NCBI RefSeq assembly: GCF_013391415.1
Contig: NZ_JACAXB010000010.1
Coordinates: 1 to 64,000 of the forward strand
Direction of reading: 5' to 3'
DNA from: Aquitalea sp. LB_tupeE
Lineage (GTDB): Bacteria > Pseudomonadota > Gammaproteobacteria > Burkholderiales > Chromobacteriaceae
DNA length: 64,000 bases
Part shown: piece by piece, positions 8,974 to 18,313 of the stretch
Position numbering within the stretch: the stretch's first letter is position 1
Layout of the letters: each line of letters starts with the position of its first letter
Notes under the pieces: model-generated
Database searches by the model: none
Seen by the model: only the letters and a program-made list of their open reading frames with translations
What the model was told of the DNA's origin: nothing
Translations under genes and position numbers: made by a program

Positions 8974-10140
8974 ATGGCAGAAGATTCCGATCTCGAACGG
9001 ACCGAACCCGCGTCAGCCAAACGGCTGCAAACCGCGCGGGATGATGGCAATGTTCCCCGCTCGCGGGAATTGTCCACCTTCGCCGTCACCATGACCGGAG
9101 TCGCCTTGCTGATGACGCTGGGAGGCAAGCTGGGCACGGCCATCATGGTCATGATGAAGCAGTTGCTGATTTTCGATCAGCATACGGTGGCGCAGGCCGA
9201 ACCGGCCATCATCCGCTTCAAGGAAGCCATGTTCGGCATGCTGTGGCAATTGATGCCGATATTTGGCGGCCTGGCCATCGTGGCCGTCGCCACACCCATC
9301 CTGATTGGCGGCTGGAACTTCACCCTGGCCCCGCTGGAACCCAAGCTGACCAAGCTGAACCCGGCCAGCGGCATCAAGCGCATTTTCTCGCTCAATTCCG
9401 CCACTGAAGGCCTGAAGGCCATTCTCAAGAGCATGCTGATCGGCGGGGTGGCGGTATGGATCATCTGGCGCGAGCGCACCGACATCCTGGGCTTGCTGTC
9501 CATGCCACTGGAAGCGGGCATCCTCAAGATGACCGACATGCTGATCACCACCTTTTTCATCGTCACCGCCGCCATGCTGATGCTGGTGGTGATCGACGTG
9601 CCCTTCCAGCTGTGGAACTACCACAAGCAGTTGCGCATGACCAAGGAAGAGATCAAGCAGGAATACAAGGAAATGGAAGGCTCGCCCGAGGTCAAGGGCC
9701 GCATTCGCCAGTTGCAGCGCGAAGCGGCCCGCAAGCGCATGATGCAGGAAATCCCCAAGGCCAACGTGATTGTGACCAACCCGACCCACTACGCAGTGGC
9801 GCTGAAATACGAAGAAGGCATGCAGGCACCGGAAATCGTGGCCATGGGCACCCTGAAGCTGGCAGAAAAGATCATCGCTACCGGCAAAGAGCACAAAGTC
9901 ACGGTGATGCGCTCGCCCAGCTTTGCCCGGGCACTTTATTTCCATGGCGAATTGGGACGGGAAATCCCCGCCAGGCTGTATACTGCGGCAGCGCAGATCC
10001 TGGCCTATGTCTACCAGTTGAAAGCCTACGAGTACAATGGCGGGCTGGCACCGGTTTTCCCGGACCAGCTGGATGTCCCGGCTGACCTTGACCCGGAAAG
10101 CAAACGCCAGCAAGATGCGGCCCCGAAAGCGAGACCATAA
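8974..10140 (+). CDS. flhB: Flagellar type III export apparatus protein FlhB
   Basis: A 388-residue inner-membrane component of the flagellar export gate that switches substrate specificity from rod/hook to filament. Four hydrophobic segments occupy the first half. The cytoplasmic domain carries the autocleavage motif NPTH at residues 269-272, within VIVTNPTHYAVALKY. The start is supported by AGGGG a few bases upstream. It heads the operon flhB-flhA-flhF-flhG-fliA and lies divergent from thyA. Length is slightly over the usual 350-385 because of a charged C-terminal tail. Confidence 0.96.
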   Translation: MAEDSDLERTEPASAKRLQTARDDGNVPRSRELSTFAVTMTGVALLMTLGGKLGTAIMVMMKQLLIFDQHTVAQAEPAIIRFKEAMFGMLWQLMPIFGGLAIVAVATPILIGGWNFTLAPLEPKLTKLNPASGIKRIFSLNSATEGLKAILKSMLIGGVAVWIIWRERTDILGLLSMPLEAGILKMTDMLITTFFIVTAAMLMLVVIDVPFQLWNYHKQLRMTKEEIKQEYKEMEGSPEVKGRIRQLQREAARKRMMQEIPKANVIVTNPTHYAVALKYEEGMQAPEIVAMGTLKLAEKIIATGKEHKVTVMRSPSFARALYFHGELGREIPARLYTAAAQILAYVYQLKAYEYNGGLAPVFPDQLDVPADLDPESKRQQDAAPKARP

Positions 10141-10146
10141 TTACGG

Positions 10147-12231
10147 ATGGATAATTTCCTCACCCAGTTGAAGCAGTTCAACGTCACCAAGCTGGCCGGC
10201 CCTATTCTCATCATCCTCATTTTGTCGATGATGGTATTGCCGTTGCCGCCGGTGCTGCTGGACATGTTCTTTACCTTCAACATTGCGGTGTCGGTGATCG
10301 TGCTGCTGGTGGGCATCAATGTCCGCAAGCCGCTGGACTTTTCCTCCTTTCCGTCCGTGCTGCTGGTCACCACCCTGCTGCGCCTGTCGCTGAACGTGGC
10401 GTCCAGCCGGGTGATCTTGCTGGAAGGCCATAGCGGCCCGGATGCCGCCGGCAAGGTGATTGAATCCTTTGCCCACTTCCTGATCGGCGACAACGTTGCC
10501 ATCGGTATCGTCGTCTTCGTCATCATCACCATCATCAACTTCGTGGTAATCACCAAGGGTGCCGGGCGGATTGCCGAAGTATCAGCCCGCTTCACCCTGG
10601 ATGCCATGCCCGGCAAGCAGATGGCGATTGATGCTGACCTGAACGCCGGCCTGATCGGCGAGGATGAAGCCCGCAAGCGCCGTTCCACCATTGCCGAGGA
10701 AGCCAACTTTTTCGGCTCCATGGACGGTGCCTCCAAATTCGTGCGTGGCGATGCCATGGCTGGCATCATGATCATCATCATCAATATTGTCGGCGGTCTG
10801 ATCGTCGGCGTGGTGCAGCATGATCTGGACGCCGGCACCGCCGCCAAGACCTACACCCTGCTCACCATCGGTGACGGTCTGGTGGCGCAGATTCCGGCGC
10901 TGATCATCTCCACCGCCGCCGGTATCGTGGTGTCGCGCGTAGGCACCGACAAGGACATGTCGGAGCAGTTCTTCGGCCAGCTGTTTGCCAAACCGCAAGT
11001 CCTGTACATCACCGCGGCGGTCATCGGCATGATCGGTCTGATTCCCAACATGCCGCATTTTTCCTTCCTGCTGATTGCCAGCCTGCTGGGCTTTCTGGGC
11101 TGGACCATGGACAAGAAGGAAAAAGCAGCTGCCGTACAAGCCAGCCAGCAGCAGGCGCAGGCCGCCGCTCCGCCCGACCAGCCCATGGCCGAAGTCAGCT
11201 GGAACGACGTACAGCATGTCGATGCACTGGGACTGGAAGTGGGTTATCGCCTGATTCCACTGGTAGACCGCACCCAAGATGGCGAATTGCTGCGCCGTAT
11301 TCGCGGTATCCGCAAGAAAATCGCCCAGGAGCTGGGCTTTCTGGTGCCCGCGGTACACATTCGCGACAATCTGGAAATCAAGCCCAATGCCTACCGCATT
11401 CTGCTCAAGGGCGTGGAAATCGGCGAGGGCGAGGCCTATATCGGCCAATACCTGGCCATCAACCCGGGCCGGGTGAATGGCAACATGCCAGGCACGCCCA
11501 CCACCGACCCGGCCTTCGGCCTGCCGGCGGTATGGATAGATGCCGCCCGGCGCGAAGAAGCCCAACAACTGGGTTATACCGTAGTGGACTCCAGCACCGT
11601 GGTGGCCACCCATATTTCCAACCTGCTGCAAACCCATGCGGCAGAACTGCTGGGCCGCGAGGAAGTCCAGGCCCTGATCGACCATCAGGCCAAGGAATCG
11701 CCCAAGCTGGTGGAAGACCTGGTGCCCAAGATTGTTCCCATCGGCATTTTGCAGAAGGTATTGCAGCAATTGCTGACCGACGGCATTCATATCCGCGACT
11801 TCCGCACCATTCTGGAAACCCTGGCCGACCATATCGGCAGCACCCAGGATGTGGACGACCTGACCTCGGCGGTGCGCACTGCACTGGCGCGGGTGATCGT
11901 GCAGCAATTGTTCCCCGGCGAAACCGAACTGCCGCTGATGACGCTGGACCCTGCGCTGGAAAATGTACTGTCGCAGGCTGTCAATTCCAAAACCGGCGGC
12001 GGGCTGGAACCCGGATTAGCAGAAAACCTGCTCTCCAGTGCAGCACAACAGGCCGAGCAGGTGGAAATTCAAGGTTACAATCCGGTATTGCTCACGCCAC
12101 CGGGTTTACGTCCCTTGTTGGCACGATTCTTGAGAAGAGCACTCCCACAACTGCGTGTGATCTCGCATAATGAAGTACCTGACAATAAATCCATTCGTAT
12201 AATTGCGGTAATTGGGGGAAGCAAGGGCTGA
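10147..12231 (+). CDS. flhA: Flagellar export gate protein FlhA
   Basis: A 694-residue membrane protein whose nonamer forms the export gate. Eight transmembrane segments fill the N-terminal half. The family signature RIAEVSARFTLDAMPGKQMA with DADLNAG lies in the FHIPEP loop. The large C-terminal cytoplasmic domain, which docks chaperone-substrate complexes, follows after a linker rich in A and Q near residues 325-350. It starts 6 bases after flhB. Length is standard. Confidence 0.97.
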   Translation: MDNFLTQLKQFNVTKLAGPILIILILSMMVLPLPPVLLDMFFTFNIAVSVIVLLVGINVRKPLDFSSFPSVLLVTTLLRLSLNVASSRVILLEGHSGPDAAGKVIESFAHFLIGDNVAIGIVVFVIITIINFVVITKGAGRIAEVSARFTLDAMPGKQMAIDADLNAGLIGEDEARKRRSTIAEEANFFGSMDGASKFVRGDAMAGIMIIIINIVGGLIVGVVQHDLDAGTAAKTYTLLTIGDGLVAQIPALIISTAAGIVVSRVGTDKDMSEQFFGQLFAKPQVLYITAAVIGMIGLIPNMPHFSFLLIASLLGFLGWTMDKKEKAAAVQASQQQAQAAAPPDQPMAEVSWNDVQHVDALGLEVGYRLIPLVDRTQDGELLRRIRGIRKKIAQELGFLVPAVHIRDNLEIKPNAYRILLKGVEIGEGEAYIGQYLAINPGRVNGNMPGTPTTDPAFGLPAVWIDAARREEAQQLGYTVVDSSTVVATHISNLLQTHAAELLGREEVQALIDHQAKESPKLVEDLVPKIVPIGILQKVLQQLLTDGIHIRDFRTILETLADHIGSTQDVDDLTSAVRTALARVIVQQLFPGETELPLMTLDPALENVLSQAVNSKTGGGLEPGLAENLLSSAAQQAEQVEIQGYNPVLLTPPGLRPLLARFLRRALPQLRVISHNEVPDNKSIRIIAVIGGSKG

Positions 12232-12237
12232 TAAACA

Positions 12238-13740
12238 ATGGTGGTAAAAAAATTCTTCGGAAAAACCACACGTGATGCACTCAGACAGGTCCGCGAGGAA
12301 CTGGGTGCCGACGCCCTCATCTTGTCCAATCGCCCGACAATGGGGGGCGGCGTAGAGATCATGGCCGTGGCGGATGCAGACGTCGCCAACCTGGCCACCA
12401 ATCTGTCCACACCCGGCAGCAAGCACCCGGCCCGCAATGCGCCAGCGGTGAGCCGTCCGGTTGCGCCGCCCACGCCGGCGACCGGTGCCACCAACCGCGC
12501 CATTGCCCGCACCTATGCCATGCCGGTGGAGCCGCTGGAAAGCCCTGCCCCGCCACGTATCGACAGCCCACCGCCGCGTCCGCAACAGCGTATCGAACCG
12601 TCGCTGGCAGACAGCGCCGCGGTCAATTTCAACGTCAGCCCGCAAACTCCGCCGCCCCGCCCCACGCCGGCCAGCATCGTGCCCGAATCACTGGTGAAGA
12701 TGCAGACCGTGGCCGCAGGCCCGGCTAGCAATGGCAGCACCGTACCGCCACGCAGCAAACCTGCCCCGGCACCGGCCGAAGAAGAGCCGGAAATGATGGC
12801 GCAGGAACTCAAGCAGATCGGCGACGAAATCAAGCTGCTGCGCAGCCTGTTGCAAAGCCAGCTGGCCAGCTTTGCCTGGTCGGACATGGAAGGCAAGACC
12901 CCCAACCGCATCGAGCTGTTCAAGCATCTGCTGGCCATGGGTTTTTCTGCCAACCTCATCCGCCAGCTGATTGAGAAAATGCCCGCCCAGTATGAAGGCG
13001 ACATTGCCATCAAATGGGCACGCTCGGCGCTGATGCATAACCTCAAGTGCGCCGATGCCAATCACGACATCATGGACAAGGGCGGTGTGTATGCGCTGGT
13101 AGGCCCCACCGGTGTGGGAAAGACCACCACGGTGGCCAAGCTGGCCGCGCACGCCACCATGCGTTTTGGTGCACAGCATGTGGCGCTGATCACCACTGAT
13201 AGCTACCGGATTGGCGCGCAGGACCAATTGCGCATTTACGGCAAGATTCTCGGCATACCGGTGTTTTCCATCCAGAATGAAGGCGACCTGCAGCTGACCC
13301 TGGCCGATCTGTCCAATCGCCACCTGGTATTCATTGACACCGTGGGCATGAGCCAGCGTGATGCACGCGTTACCGGCCAGATTGAAATGTTCCGCGGTGC
13401 CGGTCGTCAGGTGGAACGCCTGCTGCTGCTGGCCGCCAATGCCGACGGCCACACGCTGGAAGACGTGGTGCGCCACTACCGTGGCAACGGCCTGGCGGGC
13501 TGCGTGCTGTCCAAGATCGACGAGGCGGTCAGCATGGGGCCCAGCATGGATGTCATCATCCGCAACCGTCTCAAGCTGTTTTACATCACCAATGGCCAGC
13601 GCGTGCCGGAAGACCTGCACTCGGCCAACGCCGCCTTTTTGGTGGACCGGGCCTTGCGCTCGCCGCAGCCCGGTTCGCCGTTCAGCCTGCAGGGTGATGA
13701 ACTGCCCATCATGAACTCCGCACAGGCCAGCTGGTTATGA
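12238..13740 (+). CDS. flhF: Flagellar biosynthesis SRP-type GTPase FlhF
   Basis: A 500-residue SRP-like GTPase that sets the number and polar position of flagella. The N-terminal region MVVKKFFGKTTRDALRQVREELG is typical FlhF. A proline- and alanine-rich linker (about 60-180) separates it from the NG domain. The P-loop GPTGVGKTTTVAKLA begins at residue 289, followed by the G2/G3 segments DSYRIGAQDQL and IDTVGMSQRD, and SKIDEAVSMG. It overlaps flhG by 4 bases. FlhF/FlhG presence points to polar flagellation. Confidence 0.95.
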   Translation: MVVKKFFGKTTRDALRQVREELGADALILSNRPTMGGGVEIMAVADADVANLATNLSTPGSKHPARNAPAVSRPVAPPTPATGATNRAIARTYAMPVEPLESPAPPRIDSPPPRPQQRIEPSLADSAAVNFNVSPQTPPPRPTPASIVPESLVKMQTVAAGPASNGSTVPPRSKPAPAPAEEEPEMMAQELKQIGDEIKLLRSLLQSQLASFAWSDMEGKTPNRIELFKHLLAMGFSANLIRQLIEKMPAQYEGDIAIKWARSALMHNLKCADANHDIMDKGGVYALVGPTGVGKTTTVAKLAAHATMRFGAQHVALITTDSYRIGAQDQLRIYGKILGIPVFSIQNEGDLQLTLADLSNRHLVFIDTVGMSQRDARVTGQIEMFRGAGRQVERLLLLAANADGHTLEDVVRHYRGNGLAGCVLSKIDEAVSMGPSMDVIIRNRLKLFYITNGQRVPEDLHSANAAFLVDRALRSPQPGSPFSLQGDELPIMNSAQASWL

Positions 13741-14618
13741 ATGGTGCCATGCACGACCAGGCCGCCAGCCTGCGCCGTCTGACCGCCCAGTCCGGCCGCG
13801 CCCCCAGCTATGCTTTTATCGGTTCGGACAAGGCGGGTGCCAGCACGCTGGTCACCGAATTGTCACTGGGGCTGGTTTATGCCGGCCATCGCCCGCTGGT
13901 GGTGGACTGTAGCCTGGGCCAGGTACAGGCCAGACGTCTGGGCACGCCCACCACCGCTACGCTGGAAAGCCAGATGGTGAGCGTGGGCGGACTGGATGAA
14001 ATGATGACGACCTCGCGTCAGGGCATTCAGCTGATCAATCTGTATGCCCGACCGGAAGAACGTGCGCTGTTTTCCGCCCAGCTCTGGTTACGCCTGGGCA
14101 GCGAGTTTGCCGCCTTGGAGCGCGACAGCAGCGTGCTGATGATAGACGTGCCGGTGACCGCCACCGACCCGGTCCCGGCCAGCGTGGCAGACAATCTGGT
14201 GCTGGTACTCAGCCCGGCGGCCGACTCCATGACCGCGGCGTATGCCAACATCAAGCGTCTTTCCAGTGGCTTTGGCCGTCAGCGTTTCAATGTACTGGTC
14301 AACCGCGCCCGTCATCTGGAAGAAGCGCGCGACCTGTTCAATCGCCTGGCCGCTGTCACCAGCGAATTTCTCAGCGTGTCACTGCGCTGGGTCGGTTTCG
14401 TCCCGGCCGACAATGCCGTACGTCGCAGCCAGGCATTACGCCGACCACTGATGGAAGCTTTTCCCGACAGCGAAGCCGCTGCCGCCTTTGCCCAATTGGC
14501 CGCCGTACTGCCGCAATGGGACAGCCCGGAAACCGAGCGCCACGATACCGGTTTCATGGACATGCTGATTGCCACTTCGCGCGACTGGGCCGAAGCCGAT
14601 GGAGCCAAACGACGATGA
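13737..14618 (+). CDS. flhG: FlhG/FleN-like MinD-family protein with degenerate P-loop
   Basis: A 293-residue protein in the position and of the size of FlhG, the ATPase that antagonises FlhF and limits flagellar number. The MinD fold is recognisable (VVDCSLGQ for the A-prime region, VLMIDVPV for Walker B, and VLVLSPAADSMTAAYANIKRL). However, the deviant Walker A KGGxGKT is replaced by SDKAGAST (about 30-37): the second lysine and its glycine are missing. ATP hydrolysis as in canonical MinD-like proteins is therefore doubtful. It is translationally coupled to flhF (ATGA) and to fliA (ATGA). Confidence 0.82.
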   Translation: MNGAMHDQAASLRRLTAQSGRAPSYAFIGSDKAGASTLVTELSLGLVYAGHRPLVVDCSLGQVQARRLGTPTTATLESQMVSVGGLDEMMTTSRQGIQLINLYARPEERALFSAQLWLRLGSEFAALERDSSVLMIDVPVTATDPVPASVADNLVLVLSPAADSMTAAYANIKRLSSGFGRQRFNVLVNRARHLEEARDLFNRLAAVTSEFLSVSLRWVGFVPADNAVRRSQALRRPLMEAFPDSEAAAAFAQLAAVLPQWDSPETERHDTGFMDMLIATSRDWAEADGAKRR

Positions 14619-15361
14619 CATTGCCGTCCTTGCGCCGTAAAGGCTATGCCGCGGCGGTTACCACCCCGGAAATAGATGTGCAGCAACACCTGCCGCTGGT
14701 GAAAAAGCTGGCGGGCATGCTGATGGCGCGCCTGCCAGCCTCGGTTGAAATGGACGATCTGGTGCAAGTGGGCATCATTGGACTGATTGATGCCGCACGC
14801 CAGTTTGACCCGCTGCAAGGTGTGCAGTTTGAAACCTTTGCCAGCCAGCGCATTCGCGGTGCCATGCTGGACGAGTTGCGCCGCGAAGACTGGCTGCCGC
14901 GCCAGGCACGCCGCCAGGCACGGCAAATCGAAGACAGCATCAACAAACTTGAGCAACAACTGGGCCGTGCCCCGCTGGAATCGGAAATTGCCGACGCATT
15001 GGGCGTAGAGCTGGATGACTACCAAAGCATGCTGGGCGACTGCAAAGGCCTGAGTCTGGTGCACTTTGAAGACTTCTCCGATGGTGAAGGCGAAACCCTG
15101 AACGACGCCATTGCCAACATCGAAGACAACAATGCACCCAATCCCTTGCAGGTACTGGCTGACAGCGATTTCCGCCAGGCACTGGTGGATGCCATCAAGA
15201 CCCTGCCGGAACGGGACCAGTTGGTGATGGCGCTGTACTACGAGCAAGAGCTGAACCTGAAGGAAATCGGCGCGGTGCTGGAGGTTTCCGAATCCCGCGT
15301 TTGCCAGCTGCATACCCAGGCTATCGCCCGTATCCGGGCCAAAATGAAAGAATGGTTGTAA
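14615..15361 (+). CDS. fliA: Flagellar sigma factor (sigma-28)
   Basis: A 248-residue RNA polymerase sigma factor for late flagellar genes. Region 2 is visible (LVKKLAGMLMARLP, DDLVQVGIIGLIDAARQFDP, FETFASQRIRGAMLDELRREDW), then region 3 and region 4 (LPERDQLVMALYYEQELNLKEIGAVLEVSESRVCQLH). The chosen ATG at 14615 overlaps the flhG stop; a longer open frame upstream is only the shadow of flhG. The length fits the family. Confidence 0.95.
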   Translation: MTLPSLRRKGYAAAVTTPEIDVQQHLPLVKKLAGMLMARLPASVEMDDLVQVGIIGLIDAARQFDPLQGVQFETFASQRIRGAMLDELRREDWLPRQARRQARQIEDSINKLEQQLGRAPLESEIADALGVELDDYQSMLGDCKGLSLVHFEDFSDGEGETLNDAIANIEDNNAPNPLQVLADSDFRQALVDAIKTLPERDQLVMALYYEQELNLKEIGAVLEVSESRVCQLHTQAIARIRAKMKEWL

Positions 15362-15567
15362 TGCAGACTCTGACTCTTGACACCCATTCTCCCTTTCCGG
15401 GAAAGGGCGGTGGGTTTGGGAATAGATGGAAGAGCTGCGGAATCAAGCAGTTAGTCAGAAGGCCCGGCTTTGTCGGGTCCAGTACAATCGCACCAAATAA
15501 CTTTGTCAGCAGCCTGAAATGGCTGTAAAGCCATCTGCTTGCACAGACAACGATAACGGAATCAAGC

Positions 15568-16317
15568 GTGGACAAGATCAGTATTATTGCCATTGTCATG
15601 GGCCTGACGGCCATCATCGCCGGCCAGGCACTGGAAGGGGGCAATATCGGCTCCCTGCTGCAACTGACTGCCTTCATGATTGTGATTGGCGGCACCATGA
15701 GTGCCGTCATGCTGCAAAGTACCCCGCGCCAGTTTGTCGCCGGCATCCGCATGCTCAAGTGGATTTTCCAGCCGCCGCCGCAAGACAATGAAAAACTGAT
15801 CCGCGAAGTGGTGAACTGGAGCCAGACCGCCCGCCGTGGTGGCCTGCTGTCACTGGAAGGCTATGTGGCACAACAAAAGGATCCCTTCACCAAGAAAGCC
15901 CTGCAAATGGTTGTGGATGGGGCCGAACCGGAAGTACTGCGCGGCGTGATGGAAGTCGAAATCGGCATGTTCGAGCACGCCCGCAAACAGGCGGCACGAG
16001 TATGGGAATCCGCTGGCGGCTACTCCCCCACCATGGGTATTCTGGGCGCAGTACTGGGCCTGATTCACGTGATGGAAAACCTGTCCGACCCCTCCAAGCT
16101 GGGTGCCGGTATTGCTGTGGCCTTTGTCGCCACCGTCTATGGTGTGGGCTCGGCCAACCTGTTTTTCCTGCCGGTGGCCAACAAGCTCAAGCACCTGGTA
16201 GCGGCGGAAATCGCCATGAAAGAAATGGTGGTGGAAGGCCTGGTGGCCATCGCCAATGGCGAGAACCCGCGCATCATCGAAAGCCGCTTGCGCGGCTTCC
16301 AGGCCATGCACGAATAA
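15568..16317 (+). CDS. motC: MotA-type flagellar stator subunit (MotC-like)
   Basis: A 249-residue proton/sodium-channel subunit of the flagellar motor, similar in length and sequence to the MotC/PomA group. Hydrophobic segments lie at about 3-23, 31-52, 148-170 and 180-200, and WESAGGYSPTMGILGAVLGLIHVMENL is the conserved channel region. The start is GTG with GGAA 7 bases upstream. No MotB/MotD partner follows: a convergent minus-strand gene begins 13 bases after the stop. Its partner must be encoded elsewhere, or this copy pairs with a distant MotB. A gap of 206 bases separates it from fliA. Confidence 0.85.
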   Translation: MDKISIIAIVMGLTAIIAGQALEGGNIGSLLQLTAFMIVIGGTMSAVMLQSTPRQFVAGIRMLKWIFQPPPQDNEKLIREVVNWSQTARRGGLLSLEGYVAQQKDPFTKKALQMVVDGAEPEVLRGVMEVEIGMFEHARKQAARVWESAGGYSPTMGILGAVLGLIHVMENLSDPSKLGAGIAVAFVATVYGVGSANLFFLPVANKLKHLVAAEIAMKEMVVEGLVAIANGENPRIIESRLRGFQAMHE

Positions 16318-16329
16318 GCCAGCCCGCGT

Positions 16330-17727
16330 CTAGGACAACAGACGCAAGCTGCTGTTGGGATTGGGCTTTTTCAGATAGGCATCCAGCAGCTTGTAGGTGT
16401 CGATGTCAAAGCATGGGCTGCCCTGCAAACTGCTCTCCCCCGCCAGGCGCGAGCCCAGATAACACCATTGATCGAACACATGTTCAATGGCACTGCCGGT
16501 CACTTCATCGGTCTCCACCACGGCCAGCGGGCCGGGAAACTCCCAAGCCTTGATGCGCAAGCGCGTCAGCGCCTGCAACAAGCGCATATTATGTGACGGC
16601 GCGTCCTCACGCCCGACACAAGCACCACGACAGCGCCCGCCCTTCAGCGCCACACAGCCCGCGCCCTTGCGTGAGGTCACCGTTTCCACCCCAAGTACCG
16701 ACTGGCACAGTCCATGACCATTGGCGATGTCGGCCAGCGCCTTGCGCGCTTCTTTCGGACTGCGGAACAAACCATACAAATCGGCGGTACGGCTGAAATC
16801 CAGTTGCTCGGCCATGACAATCATCGGCCGCAGGAATTCACCTTGGGCATGATTCAACTGGATGGAGCACACCTCGCTGGCCAGGCGGCTACGGTGATTG
16901 TAAAACGGCTTGAGTTGACGCAGTAGCTGCTGCTCCAGCAAGGCTGCACCCAGATCACCAATGGTTTCCTGACAGCTGATACGCGTTACCGTCCGGCCAA
17001 TGACCGGCTGCTTGCCGTATTTGCCATCCTGCGCCAGTTGCGACACCACCTTGCCACGCACATTGCTGGCACGCCCCACGTACAAGGCCTGCTCGGCCTC
17101 GCCCCACACGGTATACACCCCGGGCAGGTCGGGCAAATCATCCACCAGCGCGGCATCCACCCCCGGGGGTAGCTCGGGCTGGGCCAGCACATGCTGGATG
17201 GCTTCCTTTACAGCGGCCTCACCCAGTTCGGCACTGGCCGCCTGCAAGAACAGCAACAGGGCCTCGGCATCCGCCATCGCCCGGTGCCGGTCTGACAGTT
17301 GCAAGTCATGGCGCTGGATGATGCTGTCCAGATTGTGCTTGAAATGCTGGGGGTACAAACGACGCGACAACTTGACCGTGCACAGCGTGGCGTTTTGCAA
17401 GCGCAGGCCGACACGACGGAACTCATTGCGCAGAAAGCCGTAATCAAAACGGACGTTATGCGCCAGCAACAAACGGCCTTGCAGCATGGGCAGCAAATCT
17501 GCCGCAATGGCACTGAATGGCACGGCAGCCTGCACCATGGCATTGCTGATGCCGGTCATGTTTTCAATGAAGGGCGGAATCGGCTGCAAGGGATTGACCA
17601 GCGTCTGGTAACGCTGCTGCCCCTCACCATCCAGCAGGATCAGGCCGATTTCAGTAATGCGGTCGCGGCCGATATGGCCACCGGTGGTTTCAAGGTCGAC
17701 AATCGCCCAGGGAATATCAAACAGCAT
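16330..17727 (-). CDS. DEDDh 3'-5' exonuclease fused to a UvrC-like GIY-YIG domain
   Basis: A 465-residue DNA-processing enzyme. Residues 1-170 are a DnaQ-type exonuclease: VDLETTG (D and E), HNVRFDYGFL (D), and RHRAMADAEA (H and D) complete the DEDDh set. A GIY-YIG nuclease domain follows at about 198-285 (GVYTVWG, ALYVGRASNVRGKV, EQQLLRQLKPFYN), similar to the N-terminal half of UvrC and to Cho. The C-terminal region is of the UvrC-associated kind with several cysteines. The combination is known in proteobacteria and is thought to act in DNA repair; the actual substrate is not established. It converges with motC with no visible terminator between them. Confidence 0.85.
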   Translation of the reverse strand: MLFDIPWAIVDLETTGGHIGRDRITEIGLILLDGEGQQRYQTLVNPLQPIPPFIENMTGISNAMVQAAVPFSAIAADLLPMLQGRLLLAHNVRFDYGFLRNEFRRVGLRLQNATLCTVKLSRRLYPQHFKHNLDSIIQRHDLQLSDRHRAMADAEALLLFLQAASAELGEAAVKEAIQHVLAQPELPPGVDAALVDDLPDLPGVYTVWGEAEQALYVGRASNVRGKVVSQLAQDGKYGKQPVIGRTVTRISCQETIGDLGAALLEQQLLRQLKPFYNHRSRLASEVCSIQLNHAQGEFLRPMIVMAEQLDFSRTADLYGLFRSPKEARKALADIANGHGLCQSVLGVETVTSRKGAGCVALKGGRCRGACVGREDAPSHNMRLLQALTRLRIKAWEFPGPLAVVETDEVTGSAIEHVFDQWCYLGSRLAGESSLQGSPCFDIDTYKLLDAYLKKPNPNSSLRLLS

Positions 17728-17917
17728 GCAATCTCGTCGGAATAATCATCAAAGCGCGGACAGCCGGTATGAAACCGGTTGCAACATGGCGGGTATGCGC
17801 GCCATCTTAACACCGCCCCACCACCTGACTATGCAATAGTCGCGGTTTTGCTGTGCTGCCTGCAACAGTGGCGCCAAGCCGCCAGATCAGACCGGAAAAA
17901 AAATTGCTGCAAAAGTG

Positions 17918-17946
17918 TTGACACTAAAAAACCGTATCGGTATAGT
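17918..17946 (+). promoter_or_regulatory. Strong sigma-70 promoter of the tRNA cluster
   Basis: TTGACA (17918-17923) and TATAGT (17941-17946) with an ideal 17-base spacer, followed by a GC-rich discriminator TCGCCCTC. GC-rich discriminators are typical of stable-RNA promoters under stringent control. Confidence 0.85.
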
Positions 17947-17983
17947 TCGCCCTCTCGAAAGACAAAACGTTTTCCGAGACAGT

Positions 17984-18060
17984 GCACCCGTAGCTCAGTT
18001 GGATAGAGTATTTGGCTACGAACCAAAGGGTCGGGCGTTCGAATCGCTCCGGGTGCACCA
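17984..18060 (+). tRNA. tRNA-Arg (anticodon ACG), copy 1
   Basis: A 77-base cloverleaf including the encoded CCA. Acceptor GCACCCG pairs with CGGGTGC, the anticodon loop carries ACG, and the T arm has GTTCGAATC. ACG is converted to ICG and reads CGU/CGC/CGA. First tRNA behind the promoter at 17918. Confidence 0.97.
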
Positions 18061-18067
18061 CTACAGC

Positions 18068-18142
18068 GTCCCTATAGTTTAGCGGTTAGAACACCGCCCT
18101 TTCACGGCGGTAGCCGGGGTTCGATTCCCCGTGGGGACGCCA
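18068..18142 (+). tRNA. tRNA-Glu (anticodon TTC), copy 1
   Basis: A 75-base cloverleaf with encoded CCA; anticodon stem CCGCC/GGCGG with loop CTTTCAC (anticodon TTC) and T loop GTTCGATTC. It follows tRNA-Arg after 7 bases. Confidence 0.97.
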
Positions 18143-18146
18143 CTTT

Positions 18147-18223
18147 GCACCCGTAGCTCAGTTGGATAGAGTATTTGGCTACGAACCAAAGGGTCGGGCG
18201 TTCGAATCGCTCCGGGTGCACCA
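18147..18223 (+). tRNA. tRNA-Arg (anticodon ACG), copy 2
   Basis: Base-for-base identical to the copy at 17984-18060. It follows tRNA-Glu copy 1 after 4 bases, so the Arg-Glu pair is a tandem duplication. Confidence 0.97.
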
Positions 18224-18225
18224 AA

Positions 18226-18300
18226 GTCCCTATAGTTTAGCGGTTAGAACACCGCCCTTTCACGGCGGTAGCCGGGGTTCGATTCCCCGTGGGGACGCCA
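18226..18300 (+). tRNA. tRNA-Glu (anticodon TTC), copy 2
   Basis: Identical to the copy at 18068-18142 and separated from tRNA-Arg copy 2 by only 2 bases. Last member of the four-tRNA transcript; the terminator follows 13 bases later. Confidence 0.97.
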
Positions 18301-18313
18301 GGATTCAGAAATC

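Noticed and set aside
15526-15560. FliA-dependent promoter before the motC-like gene
   Set aside because: TAAAGCCA and ACGATAAC resemble the two boxes, but the spacing is about 4 bases too long and the -35 half matches poorly.
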